A stretch of 64,000 nucleotides of DNA from Amblyomma americanum (GCF_052857255.1 NC_135504.1:143308121-143372120), one strand, 5' to 3'; shown: positions 21,494-34,363, counted from the first letter of the stretch. Notes: a model not told the origin generated them from the letters alone. Numbers and translations are program-made.

Positions 21494-22726
21494 CTGAGAG
21501 AAAAAGTATTCACCTTTCTCTCGTGTACTCTTCGACGACTTGTAAAATCGATGCTCTTGAATCTTGCTGGTTTCGATCTAAAACGATGTATCCCGTTGTT
21601 TTGAGACGGAATACAAGTTTTCGCGCAGTTCTGAGAGAAAAGTTTACACCTTTCTCTCGTCTACTCTTCGACGACTTGTAAAAACGACGCTCGTGAATCT
21701 TGCTAGTTTCAATCTAAAACGATGTATCCCGTTGTTTTGAGCCGGAATACAAGTTTTCGCGGAGTTCTGAGAGGAAAATTTGACACCTTTCTCTCGTCTA
21801 CTCTTCGACGACTTGTAAAATCGATGCTCGTGAATCTTGCTAGTTTCGATCTAAAACAATGTATCCCGTTGTTTCGAGCCGGAATACAAGTTTTCGCGCA
21901 GTTCTGAGAGAAAAAGTTTACACCTTTCTCTCGTCTACTCTTCGAGGACTTGTAAAATCAATGCTCGTGAATCTTGCTAGTTTCGATCTAAAACGATGTA
22001 TCCCGTCGTTTTGAGCCGGAATACAAGTTTTCGCGCAGTTCTGAGAGAAAAAGTTTACACCTTTCTCTCGTCTACTATTCGACGACTTGTAATATCAATG
22101 CTTGTGAATCTTGCTAGTTTCGACCTAAAACGATGTAACCTTTTGATTTGAGGCAGAATACAAGTTTTCGCGCAGTTCTGAGAGAAAAAGTTTACACCTT
22201 TCTCTCGTCTACTCTTCGACGACTCGTAAAATCGATGCTCATGAATTTTGCTAGTTTCGATCTAAAACGATGTTTCCCGTTGTTTTGAGCCGGAATACAA
22301 GTTTTCGCGCAGATCGGAGAGAAAACGTTTACACCTTTCTCTCGTCTACTCCTCGACGACTTGTAAAATCGATGCTCGCGAATCTTGCTAGTTTCGATCA
22401 AAAACGATGTATCCCGTCGTTTTGAGCCGGAATACAAGTTTTCGCGCAGTTCTGAGAGAAAAAGTTTAAAACCTTTCTCTCGTCTACTATTCGACGACTT
22501 GTAAAATCAATGCTTGTGAATCTTGCTAGTTTCGACCTAAAACGATGTAACCTTTTGTTTTGAGGCGGAATACAAGTTATCGCGCAGTTCTGAGAGAAAA
22601 AGTTTACACCTTTCTCTCGTCTACTCTTCGACGACTCGTAAAATCGATGCTCATGAATTTTGCTAGTTTCGACCTAAAACGATGTATCCCGTTGATTTCA
22701 GCCGGAATACAAGTTTTCGCGCAGTT
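21494..22726 (+). repeat. 9-monomer HOR unit, 1233 bp (copy 2)
   Basis: It repeats the preceding unit at exactly 1233 bp. Its first monomer is a K'/V fusion ('gtattcacc' and 'gtgtactc' joined to 'ctcttgaatc'). Differences include 'gtaatatc' near 22090 and 'ttttgatttg' near 22141. Confidence 0.85.
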
Positions 22727-23683
22727 CTGAGAGAAAAAGTATTCACCTTTCTCTCGTGTACTCTTCGACGACGTGTAAAATTGATGCTCGTGAATCTTGC
22801 TAGTTTCGATCTAAAACAATGTATCCCGTTGTTTTGAGCCGGAATACAAGTTTTCGCGCAGTTCTGAGAGAAAAAGTTTACACCGTTCTCTCGTCTACTC
22901 TTCGAGGACTTGTAAAATCGATGCTCGTGAATCTTGCTAGTTTCGATCAAAAACGATGTATCCCGTCGTTTTGAGCCTGAATACAAGTTTTCGCGCAGTT
23001 CTGAGAGAAAAAGTTTACACCTTTCTCTCGTCTACTATTCGACGATTGTAAAATCAATGCTTGTGAATCTTGCTAGTTTCGACCTAAAACGATGTAACCT
23101 TTTGTTTTCAGCCGGAATACAAGTTTTCGCGCAGTTCTGAGAGAAAAAGTTTACACCGTTCTCTCGTCTACTCTTCGACGACTCGTAAAATTGATGCTCA
23201 TGAATTTTGCTAGTTTCGATCTAAAACGATATATCCCGTTGTATTGAGCCGGAATACAAGTTTTCGCGCAGATCGGAGAGAAAACGTTTACACCTTTCTC
23301 TCGTCTACTCCTCGTCGACTTGTAAAATCGATGCTCGTGAATCATGCTAGTTTCGATCTAAACGATGTATTCCGTTGTTTTGAGCCGGAATACAAGTTTT
23401 CGCGCAGTTCTGAAAGAAAAAGTTTACACCTTTCTCTCGTGTCCTCTTCGACAACTTGTGAAATCGATGCTCGTGAATCTTGCTAGTTACGATCTAAAAC
23501 GATGTATCCCGTTGTTTTCAGCCGGAATACAAGTTTTCGCGCAGTTCTGAGAGAAAAATTTTACACCTTTCTCTCGTGTACTCTTCGACGACGTGTAAAA
23601 TCGATGCTCGTGAATCTTGCTAGTTTCGATCTAAAACAATGTATCCCGTTGTTTTGAGCCGGAATACAAGTTTTCGCGCAGTT
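22727..23683 (+). repeat. K'-G-P-Q-R-X-K run
   Basis: Starts are 22727, 22864, 23001 (136 bp, 'gacgattg'), 23137, 23274, 23410 and 23547. It matches 14374-15332 at an offset near 8353 bp, including 'acaccgttctc', 'gtattgagcc' and 'ctcgtcgac'. Confidence 0.75.
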
Positions 23684-26283
23684 CTGAAAGAAAAAGTTTA
23701 CACCTTTCTCTCGTGTGCTCTTCGACGACTTGTGAAATCGATGCACGTGAATCTTGCTAGATTCGATCTAAAACGATGTATCCCGTTGTTTTGAGCCGGA
23801 ATACAAGTTTTCGCACAGTTCTGAGAGAAAAAGTTTACACATTTCTCTCGTCTACTCTTCGACGACTTGTAATATCGATGCTCGTGAATCATGCTAGTTT
23901 CGATCTAAACCGTTGTAACCCGTTGTCTTGAGCCGGAATACATGTTTGCGCGCAGTTCTGAGAGAAAAAGTTTACACCTTTCTCTCGTCTACTCTTCGAC
24001 GACTTGTAAAATCGATGCTCTTGAATCTTGCTGGTTTCGATCTAAAACGATGTATCCCGTTGTTTTGAGCCGGAATACAAGTTTTCGCGCAGTTCTGAGA
24101 GAAAAGTTTACACCTTTCTCTCGTCTACTCTTCGACGACTTGTAAAAACGATGCTCGTGAATCTTGCTAGTTTCAATCTAAAACGGTGTATCCCGTTGTT
24201 TTGAGCCGGAATACAAGTTTTCGCGGAGTTCTGAGAGGAAAATTTTACACCTTTCTCTCGTCTACTCTTCGAAGACTTGTAAAATCGATGCTCGTGAATC
24301 TTGCTAGTTACGATCTAAAACGATGTATCCCGTTGTTTTCAGCCGAAATACAAGTTTTCGCGCAGTTCTGAGAGAAAAAGTTTACACGTTTCTCTCGTGT
24401 ACTCTTCGACGACGTGTAAAATCGATGCTCGTGAATCTTGCTGGTTTCGATCTAAAACAATGTATCCAGTTGTTTTGAGCCAGAATACAAGTTTTCGTGC
24501 AGTTCTGAGAGAAAAAGTTTACACCTTTCTCTCGTCTACTCTTCGACGACTTGTAAAATCGATGCTCGTGAATCTTGCTAGTTTCGGTCTAAAACAATGT
24601 ATCCCGTTGTTTGAACCGGAATACAAGTTTTCGCGCAGTTCTGAGAGAAAAAGTTTACACCTTTCTCTCGTCTACTCTTCGAGAACTTGTAAAATCAATG
24701 CTCGTGAATCTTGCTAGTTTCGATCTAAAACGATGTATCCCGTCGTTTTGAGCCGGAATACAAGTTTTCGCGCAGTTCTGAGAGAAAAATTTTACACCTT
24801 TCTCTCGTCTACTATTCGACGACTTGTAAAATCAATGCTTGTGAATCTTGCTAGTTTCGACCTAAAACGATGTAACCTTTTGTTTTGAGGCGGAATACAA
24901 GTTTTCGCGCAGTTCTGAGAGAAAAAGTTTACACCTTTCTCTCGTCTACTCCTCGACGACTTGTAAAATCGATGCTCGTGAATCTTGCTAGTTTCGATCA
25001 AAAACGATGTATCCCGTCGTTTTGAGCCGGAATACAAGTTTTCGCGCAGTTCTGAGCGAAATAGTTTACACCTTTCTCTCGTCTACTATTCGTCGACTTG
25101 TAAAATCAATGCTTGTGAATCTTGCTAGTTTCGACCTAAAACGATGTAACCTTTTGTTTTGAGGCGGAATACAAGTTTTCGCGCAGTTCTGAGAGAAAAA
25201 GTTTACACCTTTCTCTCGTCTACTCTTCGACGACTCGTAAAATCGATGCTCATGAATTTTGCTAGTTTCGACCTAAAACGATGTATCCCGTTGATTTCAG
25301 CCGGAATACAAGTTTTCGCGCAGTTCTGAGAGAAAAAGTATACACCTTTCTCTCGTGTACTCTTCGACGACGAGTAAAATTGATGCTCGTGAATCTTGCT
25401 AGTTTCGATCTAAAACAATGTATCCCGTTGTTTTGAGCCGGAATACAAGTTTTCGTGCAGTTCTGAGAGAAAACGTTTACACCTTTCTCTCGTCTACTCT
25501 TCGACGACTTGTAAAATCGATGCTCGTGAATCTTGCTAGTTTCGATCTAAAACAATGTATCCCGTTGTTTTGAGCCGGAATACAAGTTTTCGCGCAGTTC
25601 TGAGAGAAAAGTTTACACCTTTCTCTCGGCTACTCTTCGACGACTTGTAAAAACGATGCTCGTGAATCTTGCTAGTTTCAATCTAAAACGATGTATCCCG
25701 TTGTTTTGAGCCGGAATACAAGTTTTCGCGGAGTTCTGAGAGAAAAATTTGACACCTTTCTCTCGTCTACTCTTCGAAGACTTGTAAAATCGATGCTCGT
25801 GAATCTTGCTAGTTACGATCTAAAACGATGTATCCCGTTGTTTTCAGCCGAAATACAAGTTTTCGCGCAGTTCTGAGAGAAAAAGTTTACACCTTTCTCT
25901 CGTGTACTCTTCGACGACGTGTAAAATCGATGCTCGTGAATCTTGCTAGTTTCGATCTAAAACAATGTATCCCGTTGTTTTGAGCCAGAATACAAGTTTT
26001 CGTGCAGTTCTGAGAGAAAAAGTTTACACCTTTCTCTCGTCTACTCTTCGACGACTTGTAAAATCGATGCTCGTGAATCTTGCTAGTTTCGATCTAAAAC
26101 AATGTATCCCGTTGTTTTGAGCCGGAATACAAGTTTTCGCGCAGTTCTGAGAGAAAAAGTTTACACCTTTCTCTCGTCTACTCTTCGAGGACTTGTAAAA
26201 TCAATGCTCGTGAATCTTGCTAGTTTCGATCTAAAACGATGTATCCCGTCGTTTTGAGCCGGAATACAAGTTTTCGCGCAGTT
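23684..26283 (+). repeat. 19-monomer block (copy 2 of 15469-18206)
   Basis: S-T-V-J-H-K-L-G-P follow the first copy at an offset of 8215 bp. A Q/R fusion at 24916 removes one monomer, after which P-Q'-K'-L-J-H-K-L-G follow at an offset near 8077. A 1-bp deletion ('ttgtttgaacc' near 24610) accounts for the remaining length difference. Private marks 'aaccgttg', 'catgtttgcg' and 'ctgagcg' are shared with copy 1. Confidence 0.8.
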
Positions 26284-27242
26284 CTGAGAGAAAAAGTTTA
26301 CACCTTTCTCTCGTCTACTATTCGACGACTTGTAAAATCAATGCTTGTGAATCTTGCTATTTTCGACCTAAAACGATGTAACCTTTTGTTTTGAGGCGGA
26401 ATACAAGTTTTCGCGCAGTTCTGAGAGAAAAAGTTTACACCTTTCTCTCGTCTACTCTTCGACGACTCGTAAAATCGATGCTCATGAATTTTGCTAGTTT
26501 CGATCTTAAACGATGTATCCCGTTGTTTTGAGCCGGAATACAAGTTTTCGCGCAGATCGGAGAGAAAACGTTTACACCTTTCTCTCGTCTACTCCTCGAC
26601 GACTCGTAAAATCAATGCTTGTGAATCTTGCAAGTTTCGACCTAAAACGATGTATCCCGTTGATTTCAGCCGGAATACAAGTTTTCGCGGAGTTCTGAGA
26701 GGAAAATTTGACACCTTTCTCTCGTCTACTCTTCGAAGACTTGTAAAATCGATGCTCGTGAATCTTGCTAGTTACGATCTAAAACGATGTATCCCGTTGT
26801 TTTCAGCCGAAATACAAGTTTTCGCGCAGTTCTGAGAGAAAAAGTTTACACCTTTCTCTCGTGTACTCTTCGACGACGTGTAAAATCGATGCTCGTGAAT
26901 CTTGCTAGTTTCGATCTAAAACAATGTATCCCGTTGTTTTGAGCCAGAATACAAGTTTTCGTGCAGTTCTGAGAGAAAAAGTTTACACCTTTCTCTCGTC
27001 TACTCTTCGACGACTTGTAAAATCGATGCTCGTGAATCTTGCTAGTTTCGATCTAAAACAATGTATCCCGTTGTTTTGAGCCGGAATACAAGTTTTCGCG
27101 CAGTTCTGAGAGAAAAAGTTTACACCTTTCTCTCGTCTACTCTTCGAGGACTTGTAAAATCAATGCTCGTGAATCTTGCTAGTTTCGATCTAAAACGATG
27201 TATCCCGTCGTTTTGAGCCGGAATACAAGTTTTCGCGCAGTT
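26284..27242 (+). repeat. 7-monomer HOR unit P-Q-R'-H-K-L-G, 959 bp (copy 1)
   Basis: Starting at P (26284), the unit is exactly 7x137 bp. R' is a fusion: R at its 5' end ('cagatcgg', 'ctactcctcg') and a P/Q'-like 3' end ('gactcgt', 'atcaatgcttg', 'gatttcagcc'), leading directly into H. S, T, V and J are absent relative to the 11-mer. Confidence 0.9.
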
Positions 27243-28201
27243 CTGAGAGAAAAAGTTTACACCTTTCTCTCGTCTACTATTCGACGACTTGTAAAATCAA
27301 TGCTTGTGAATCTTGCTATTTTCGACCTAAAACGATGTAACCTTTTGTTTTGAGGCGGAATACAAGTTTTCGCGCAGTTCTGAGAGAAAAAGTTTACACC
27401 TTTCTCTCGTCTACTCTTCGACGACTCGTAAAATCGATGCTCATGAATTTTGCTAGTTTCGATCTTAAACGATGTATCCCGTTGTTTTGAGCCGGAATAC
27501 AAGTTTTCGCGCAGATCGGAGAGAAAACGTTTACACCTTTCTCTCGTCTACTCCTCGACGACTCGTAAAATCAATGCTTGTGAATCTTGCTAGTTTCGAC
27601 CTAAAACGATGTATCCCGTTGATTTCAGCCGGAATACAAGTTTTCGCGGAGTTCTGAGAGGAAAATTTGACACCTTTCTCTCGTCTACTCTTCGAAGACT
27701 TGTAAAATCGATGCTCGTGAATCTTGCTAGTTACGATCTAAAACGATGTATCCCGTTGTTTTCAGCCGAAATACAAGTTTTCGCGCAGTTCTGAGAGAAA
27801 AAGTTTACACCTTTCTCTCGTGTACTCTTCGACGACGTGTAAAATCGATGCTCGTGAATCTTGCTAGTTTCGATCTAAAACAATGTATCCCGTTGTTTTG
27901 AGCCAGAATACAAGTTTTCGTGCAGTTCTGAGAGAAAAAGTTTACACCTTTCTCTCGTCTACTCTTCGACGACTTGTAAAATCGATGCTCGTGAATCTTG
28001 CTAGTTTCGATCTAAAACAATGTATCCCGTTGTTTTGAGCCGGAATACAAGTTTTCGCGCAGTTCTGAGAGAAAAAGTTTACACCTTTCTCTCGTCTACT
28101 CTTCGAGGACTTGTAAAATCAATGCTCGTGAATCTTGCTAGTTTCGATCTAAAACGATGTATCCCGTCGTTTTGAGCCGGAATACAAGTTTTCGCGCAGT
28201 T
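27243..28201 (+). repeat. 7-monomer HOR unit, 959 bp (copy 2)
   Basis: Same class order and the same private marks ('gatcttaaacg', 'ttgctattttcg') as the preceding copy, at 959-bp offset. One visible change is 'ttgctagtttcgacc' near 27588 for 'ttgcaagtttcgacc' in copy 1. Confidence 0.9.
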
Positions 28202-29571
28202 CTGAGAGAAAAAGTTTACACCTTTCTCTCGTCTACTATTCGACGACTTGTAAAATCAATGCTTGTGAATCTTGCTAGTTTCGACCTAAAACGATGTAAC
28301 CTTTTGTTTTGAGGCGGAATACAAGTTTTCGCGCAGTTCTGAGAGAAAAAGTTTACACCTTTCTCTCGTCTACTCTTCGACGACTCGTAAAATAGATGCT
28401 CATGAATTTTGCTAGTTTCGATCTTAAACGATGTATCCCGTTGTTTTGAGCCGGAATACAAGTTTTCGCGCAGATCGGAGAGAAAACGTTTACACCTTTC
28501 TCTCGTCTACTCCTCGACGACTTGTAAAATCGATGCTCGTGAATCTTGCTAGTTTCGATCAAAAACGATGTATCCCGTCGTTTTGAGCCGGAATACAAGT
28601 TTTCGCGCAGTTCTGAGAGAAAAAGTTTACACCTTTCTCTCGTCTACTATTCGACGACTTGTAAAATCAATGCTTGTGAATCTTGCTAGTTTCGACCTAA
28701 AACGATGCAACCTTTTATTTTGAGGCGGAATACAAGTTTTCGCGCAGTTCTGAGAGAAAAAGTTTACACCTTTCTCTCGTCTACTCTTCGACGACTCGTA
28801 AAATCGATGCTCATGAATTTTGCTAGTTTCGACCTAAAACGATGTATCCCGTTGATTTCAGCCGGAATACAAGTTTTCGCGCAGTTCTGAGAGAAAAAGT
28901 ATACACCTTTCTCTCGTGTACTCTTCGACGACGAGTAAAATTGATGCTCGTGAATCTTGCTAGTTTCGATCTAAAACAATGTATCCCGTTGTTTTGAGCC
29001 GGAATACAAGTTTTCGTGCAGTTCTGAGAGAAAAAGTTTACACCTTTCTCTCGTCTACTCTTCGAGGACTTGTAAAATCAATGCTCGTTAATCTTGCTAG
29101 TTTCGATCTAAAACGATGTATCACGTCGTTTTGAGCCGGAATACAAGTTTTCGCGCAGTTCTGAGAGAAAAAGTTTACACCTTTCTCTCGTCTACTATTC
29201 GACGACTTGTAAAATCAATGCTTGTGAATCTTGCTACTTTCGACCTAAAACGATGTAACCTTTTGTTTTGAGGCGGAATACAAGTTTTCGCGCAGTTCTG
29301 AGAGAAAAAGTTTACACCTTTCTCTCGTCTACTCTTCGACGACTTGTAAAATCGATGCTCGTGAATCTTGCTAGTTTCGATCTAAAACAATGTATCCCGT
29401 TGTTTTGAGCCGGAATACAAGTTTTCGCGCAGTTCTGAGAGAAAAAGTTTACACCTTTCTCTCGTCTACTCTTCGAGGACTTGTAAAATCAATGCTCGTG
29501 AATCTTGCTAGTTTCGATCTAAAACGATGTATCCCGTCGTTTTGAGCCGGAATACAAGTTTTCGCGCAGTT
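28202..29571 (+). repeat. 10-monomer HOR unit P-Q-R-P-Q'-K'-G'-P-L-G, 1370 bp
   Basis: It starts in the same phase as the 7-mer (P at 28202) but takes the R-P-Q'-K' route via 'gatcaaaaacg'. G' has 'gctcgttaatc' and 'atcacgtcg'; the Q monomer has 'aaaatagatg'. Together with the following 7-mer it forms a 17-monomer, 2329-bp super-unit: 28202 and 30531 begin matching sequence. Confidence 0.85.
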
Positions 29572-30530
29572 CTGAGAGAAAAAGTTTACACCTTTCTCTC
29601 GTCTACTATTCGACGACTTGTAAAATCAATGCTTGTGAATCTTGCTATTTTCGACCTAAAACGATGTAACCTTTTGTTTTGAGGCGGAATACAAGTTTTC
29701 GCGCAGTTCTGAGAGAAAAAGTTTACACCTTTCTCTCGTCTACTCTTCGACGACTCGTAAAATCGATGCTCATGAATTTTGCTAGTTTCGATCTTAAACG
29801 ATGTATCCCGTTGTTTTGAGCCGGAATACAAGTTTTCGCGCAGATCGGAGAGAAAACGTTTACACCTTTCTCTCGTCTACTCCTCGACGACTCGTAAAAT
29901 CAATGCTTGTGAATCTTGCTAGTTTCGACCTAAAACGATGTATCCCGTTGATTTCAGCCGGAATACAAGTTTTCGCGGAGTTCTGAGAGGAAAATTTGAC
30001 ACCTTTCTCTCGTCTACTCTTCGAAGACTTGTAAAATCGATGCTCGTGAATCTTGCTAGTTACGATCTAAAACGATGTATCCCGTTGTTTTCAGCCGAAA
30101 TACAAGTTTTCGCGCAGTTCTGAGAGAAAAAGTTTACACCTTTCTCTCGTGTACTCTTCGACGACGTGTAAAATCGATGCTCGTGAATCTTGCTAGTTTC
30201 GATCTAAAACAATGTATCCCGTTGTTTTGAGCCAGAATACAAGTTTTCGTGCAGTTCTGAGAGAAAAAGTTTACACCTTTCTCTCGTCTACTCTTCGACG
30301 ACTTGTAAAATCGATGCTCGTGAATCTTGCTAGTTTCGATCTAAAACAATGTATCCCGTTGTTTTGAGCCGGAATACAAGTTTTCGCGCAGTTCTGAGAG
30401 AAAAAGTTTACACCTTTCTCTCGTCTACTCTTCGAGGACTTGTAAAATCAATGCTCGTGAATCTTGCTAGTTTCGATCTAAAACGATGTATCCCGTCGTT
30501 TTGAGCCGGAATACAAGTTTTCGCGCAGTT
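29572..30530 (+). repeat. 7-monomer HOR unit, 959 bp (copy 3)
   Basis: P-Q-R'-H-K-L-G again, with the 'ttgctattttcg' and 'gatcttaaacg' marks of copies 1 and 2. It is flanked on both sides by the 10-mer type unit. Confidence 0.9.
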
Positions 30531-31626
30531 CTGAGAGAAAAAGTTTACACCTTTCTCTCGTCTACTATTCGACGACTTGTAAAATCAATGCTTGTGAATC
30601 TTGCTAGTTTCGACCTAAAACGATGTAACCTTTTGTTTTGAGGCGGAATACAAGTTTTCGCGCAGTTCTGAGAGAAAAAGTTTACACCTTTCTCTCGTCT
30701 ACTCTTCGACGACTCGTAAAATAGATGCTCATGAATTTTGCTAGTTTCGATCTTAAACGATGTATCCCGTTGTTTTGAGCCGGAATACAAGTTTTCGCGC
30801 AGATCGGAGAGAAAACGTTTACACCTTTCTCTCGTCTACTCCTCGACGACTTGTAAAATCGATGCTCGTGAATCTTGCTAGTTTCGATCAAAAACGATGT
30901 ATCCCGTCGTTTTGAGCCGGAATACAAGTTTTCGCGCAGTTCTGAGAGAAAAAGTTTACACCTTTCTCTCGTCTACTATTCGACGACTTGTAAAATCAAT
31001 GCTTGTGAATCTTGCTAGTTTCGACCTAAAACGATGCAACCTTTTGTTTTGAGGCGGAATACAAGTTTTCGCGCAGTTCTGAGAGAAAAAGTTTACACCT
31101 TTCTCTCGTCTACTCTTCGACGACTCGTAAAATCGATGCTCATGAATTTTGCTAGTTTCGACCTAAAACGATGTATCCCGTTGATTTCAGCCGGAATACA
31201 AGTTTTCGCGCAGTTCTGAGAGAAAAAGTATACACCTTTCTCTCGTGTACTCTTCGACGACGAGTAAAATTGATGCTCGTGAATCTTGCTAGTTTCGATC
31301 TAAAACAATGTATCCCGTTGTTTTGAGCCGGAATACAAGTTTTCGTGCAGTTCTGAGAGAAAAAGTTTACACCTTTCTCTCGTCTACTCTTCGAGGACTT
31401 GTAAAATCAATGCTCGTTAATCTTGCTAGTTTCGATCTAAAACGATGTATCACGTCGTTTTGAGCCGGAATACAAGTTTTCGCGCAGTTCTGAGAGAAAA
31501 AGTTTACACCTTTCTCTCGTCTACTATTCGACGACTTGTAAAATCAATGCTTGTGAATCTTGCTACTTTCGACCTAAAACGATGTAACCTTTTGTTTTGA
31601 GGCGGAATACAAGTTTTCGCGCAGTT
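30531..31626 (+). repeat. Second copy of the 10-mer type unit, first 8 monomers
   Basis: P-Q-R-P-Q'-K'-G'-P repeats 28202-29297 at a 2329-bp offset, including 'gctcgttaatc' and 'atcacgtcg'. One difference is 'ccttttgttttg' here against 'ccttttattttg' near 28711. It then continues with Q at 31627 instead of L. Confidence 0.85.
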
Positions 31627-34089
31627 CTGAGAGAAAAAGTTTACACCTTTCTCTCGTCTACTCTTCGACGACTCGTAAAATCGATGCTCATGAATTTTGC
31701 TAGTTTCGATCTAAAACGATGTATCCCGTTGTTTTGAGCCGGAATACAAGTTTTCGCGCAGATCGGAGAGAAAACGTTTACACCTTTCTCTCGTCTACTC
31801 CTCGACGACTTGTAAAATCGATGCTCGTGAATCTTGCTAGTTTCGATCAAAAACGATGTATCCCGTCGTTTTGAGCCGGAATACAAGTTTTCGCGCAGTT
31901 CTGAGAGAAAAAGTTTACACCTTTCTCTCGTCTACTATTCGACGACTTGCAAAATCAATGCTTGTGAATCTTGCTAGTTTCGACCTAAAACGATGTAACC
32001 TTTTGTTTTGAGACGGAATACAAGTTATCGCGCAGTTCTGAGAGAAAAAGTTTACACCTTTCTCTCGTCTACTCTTCGACGACTCGTAAAATCGATGCTC
32101 ATGAATTTTGCTAGTTTCGACCTAAAACGATGTATCCCGTTGATTTCAGCCGGAATACAAGTTTTCGCGCAGTTCTGAGAGAAAAAGTATACACCTTTCT
32201 CTCGTGTACTCTTCGACGACGTGTAAAATTGATGCTCGTGAATCTTGCTAGTTTCGATCTAAAACAATGTATCCCGTTGTTTTGAGCCGGAATACAAGTA
32301 TTCGCGCAGTTCTGAGAGAAAAAGTTTACACCGTTCTCTCGTCTACTCTTCGAGGACTTGTAAAATCGATGCTCGTGAATCTTGCTAGTTTCGATCTAAA
32401 ACGATGTATCCCGTCGTTTTGAGCCTGAATACAAGTTTTCGCGCAGTTCTGAGAGAAAAAGTTTACACCTTTCTCTCGTCTACTATTCGACGACTTGTAA
32501 AATCAATGCTTGTGAATCTTGCTAGTTTCGACCTAAAACGATGTAACCTTTTGTTTTGAGCCGGAATACAAGTTTTCGCGCAGTTCTGAGAGAAAAAGTT
32601 TACACCGTTCTCTCGTCTACTCTTCGACGACTCGTAAAATTGATGCTCATGAATTTTGCTAGTTTCGATCTAAAACGATATATCCCGTTGTTTTGAGCCG
32701 GAATACAAGTTTTCGCGCAGATCGGAGAGAAAACGTTTACACCTTTCTCTCGTCTACTCCTCGTCGACTTGTAAAATCGATGCTCGTGAATCATGCTAGT
32801 TTCGATCTAAACGATGTATCCCGTTGTTTTGAGCCGGAATACAAGTTTTCGCGCAGATCGGAGAGAAAACGTTTACACCTTTCTCTCGTCTACTCCTCGA
32901 TGACTTAAAAAATCGATGCTCGTGAATCATGCTAGTTTCGATCTAAACGATGTATCCCGTTGTTTTGAGCCGGAATACAAGTTTTCGCGCAGTTCTGAAA
33001 GAAAAAGTTTACACCTTTCTCTCGTGTGCTCTTCGACGACTTGTGAAATCGATTCACGTGAATCTTTTTAGATTCGATCTAAAACGATGTATCCCGTTGT
33101 TTTGAGCCCGAATACAAGTTTTCGCACAGTTCTGAGAGAAAAAGTTTACACATTTCTCTCGTCTACTCTTCGACGACTTGTAATATCGATGCTCGTGAAT
33201 CTTGCTAGTTTCGATCTAAACCGATGTAACCCGTTGTTTTGAGCCGGAATACATGTTTGCGCGCAGTTCTGAGAGAAAAAGTTTACACCTTTCTCTCGTC
33301 TACTCTTCGACGACTTGTAAAATCGATGCTCTTTAATCTTGCTGGTTTCGATCTAAAACGATGTATCCCGTTGTTTTGAGCCGGAATACAAGTTTTCGCG
33401 CAGTTCTGAGAGAAACGTTTACACCTTTCTCTCGTCTACTCTTCGACGACTTCTAAAAACGATACTCGTGAATCTTGCTAGTTTCAATCTAAAACGATGT
33501 ATCCCGTTGTTTTGAGCCGGAATACAAGTTTTCGCGGAGTTCTGAGAGGAAAATTTGACACCTTTCTCTCGTCTACTCTTCGAAGACTTGTAAAATCGAT
33601 GCTCGTGAATCTTGCTAGTTACGATCTAAAACGATGTATCCCGTTGTTTTCAGCCGAAATACAAGTTTTCGCGCAGTTCTGAGAGAAAAAGTTTACACCT
33701 TTCTCTCGTGTACTCTTCGACGACGTGTAAAATCGATGCTCGTGAATCTTGCTAGTTTCGATCTAAAACAATGTATCCCGTTGTTTTGAGCCAGAATACA
33801 AGTTTTCGTGCAGTTCTGAGAGAAAAAGTTTACACCTTTCTCTCGTCTACTCTTCGACGACTTGTAAAATCGATGCTCGTGAATCTTGCTAGTTTCGATC
33901 TAAAACAATGTATCCCGTTGTTTTGAGCCGGAATACAAGTTTTCGCGCAGTTCTGAGAGAAAAAGTTTACACCTTTCTCTCGTCTACTCTTCGAGGACTT
34001 GTAAAATCAATGCTCGTGAATCTTGCTAGTTTCGATCTAAAACGATGTATCCCGTCGTTTTGAGCCGGAATACAAGTTTTTCCGCAGTT
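31627..34089 (+). repeat. Last domain I segment, ending at the HOR family boundary
   Basis: Order by start: Q 31627, R 31764, P 31901, Q' 32038, K' 32175, G 32312, P 32449, Q 32586, R 32723, R 32859, S 32995, T 33132, V 33269, J 33406 ('gagagaaacgttt'), H 33542, K 33679, L 33816, G 33953. The two consecutive R monomers are a local duplication; the second carries 'cttaaaaaatcg'. The last G ends in 'ttttccgcag', a unique junction sequence, just before class 5 begins. Confidence 0.75.
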
Positions 34090-34363
34090 CTGAGAGAAAA
34101 AGTTTACACCTTTCCCTCGTCTACTATTCGACGACTTGTAAAATCGATGCTCGTGAATCTTGCTAGTTTCGACCTAAAACGATGTATCCCGTTGTTTTGA
34201 GCCGGAATGCAAGTTTTCGCGCAGTTCTGAGAGAAAAAGTTTACACCTTTCTCTCGTGTACTCTTCGACGACTTGTAAAATCGATGCTCGTAAGTCTTGC
34301 TAGTTTCGATCTACAACGATGTATCCCGTTGTTTTGAGCTGGAATAGAAGTTTTCGCGCAGTT
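34090..34363 (+). repeat. First domain II monomers (classes 5 and 6)
   Basis: Monomer 34090 has 'ttccctcg', 'ctactattc', 'gacc' and 'aatgcaag' (class 5). Monomer 34227 has 'gtgtactc' with private changes 'ctcgtaagtc', 'gatctacaacg', 'gagctgg' and 'aatagaag' (class 6 relative). Confidence 0.8.

Larger units (their letters stand above)
1..34089 (+). repeat. Domain I: HOR family with monomer classes S-T-V-J-H-K-L-G-P-Q-R (plus X)
   Basis: Diagnostic changes define the classes. S: 'ctgaaag', 'gtgtgctc', 'atgcacg', 'agattc'. T: 'acatttc', 'gtaatatc', 'gtaacccg'. V: 'ctcttgaatcttgctgg'. J: 'gagagaaaagttt', 136 bp, 'taaaaacg', 'caatct'. H: 'gcggagtt', 'gaggaaaatttgac', 'gttacg', 'tttcagcc'. K: 'gtgtactc', 'gacgtg', 'acaatg', 'gccagaat', 'cgtgcag'. 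L: like consensus with 'acaatg'. G: 'cgaggac', 'cccgtcg'. P: 'ctactattc', 'atcaatgcttg', 'gacc', 'aaccttttg'. Q: 'gactcgt', 'ctcatgaatttt'. R: 'cagatcgg', 'ctactcctcg', often 'gatctaaacg' and 136 bp. X: 'gtgtgctc' or 'gtgtcctc' with 'gacaac'. Primed letters mark variants: Q' has 'gatttcagcc', K' has 'gtatacacc' and usually 'gacgag'. The last G monomer ends at 34089, where domain II begins. Confidence 0.85.
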
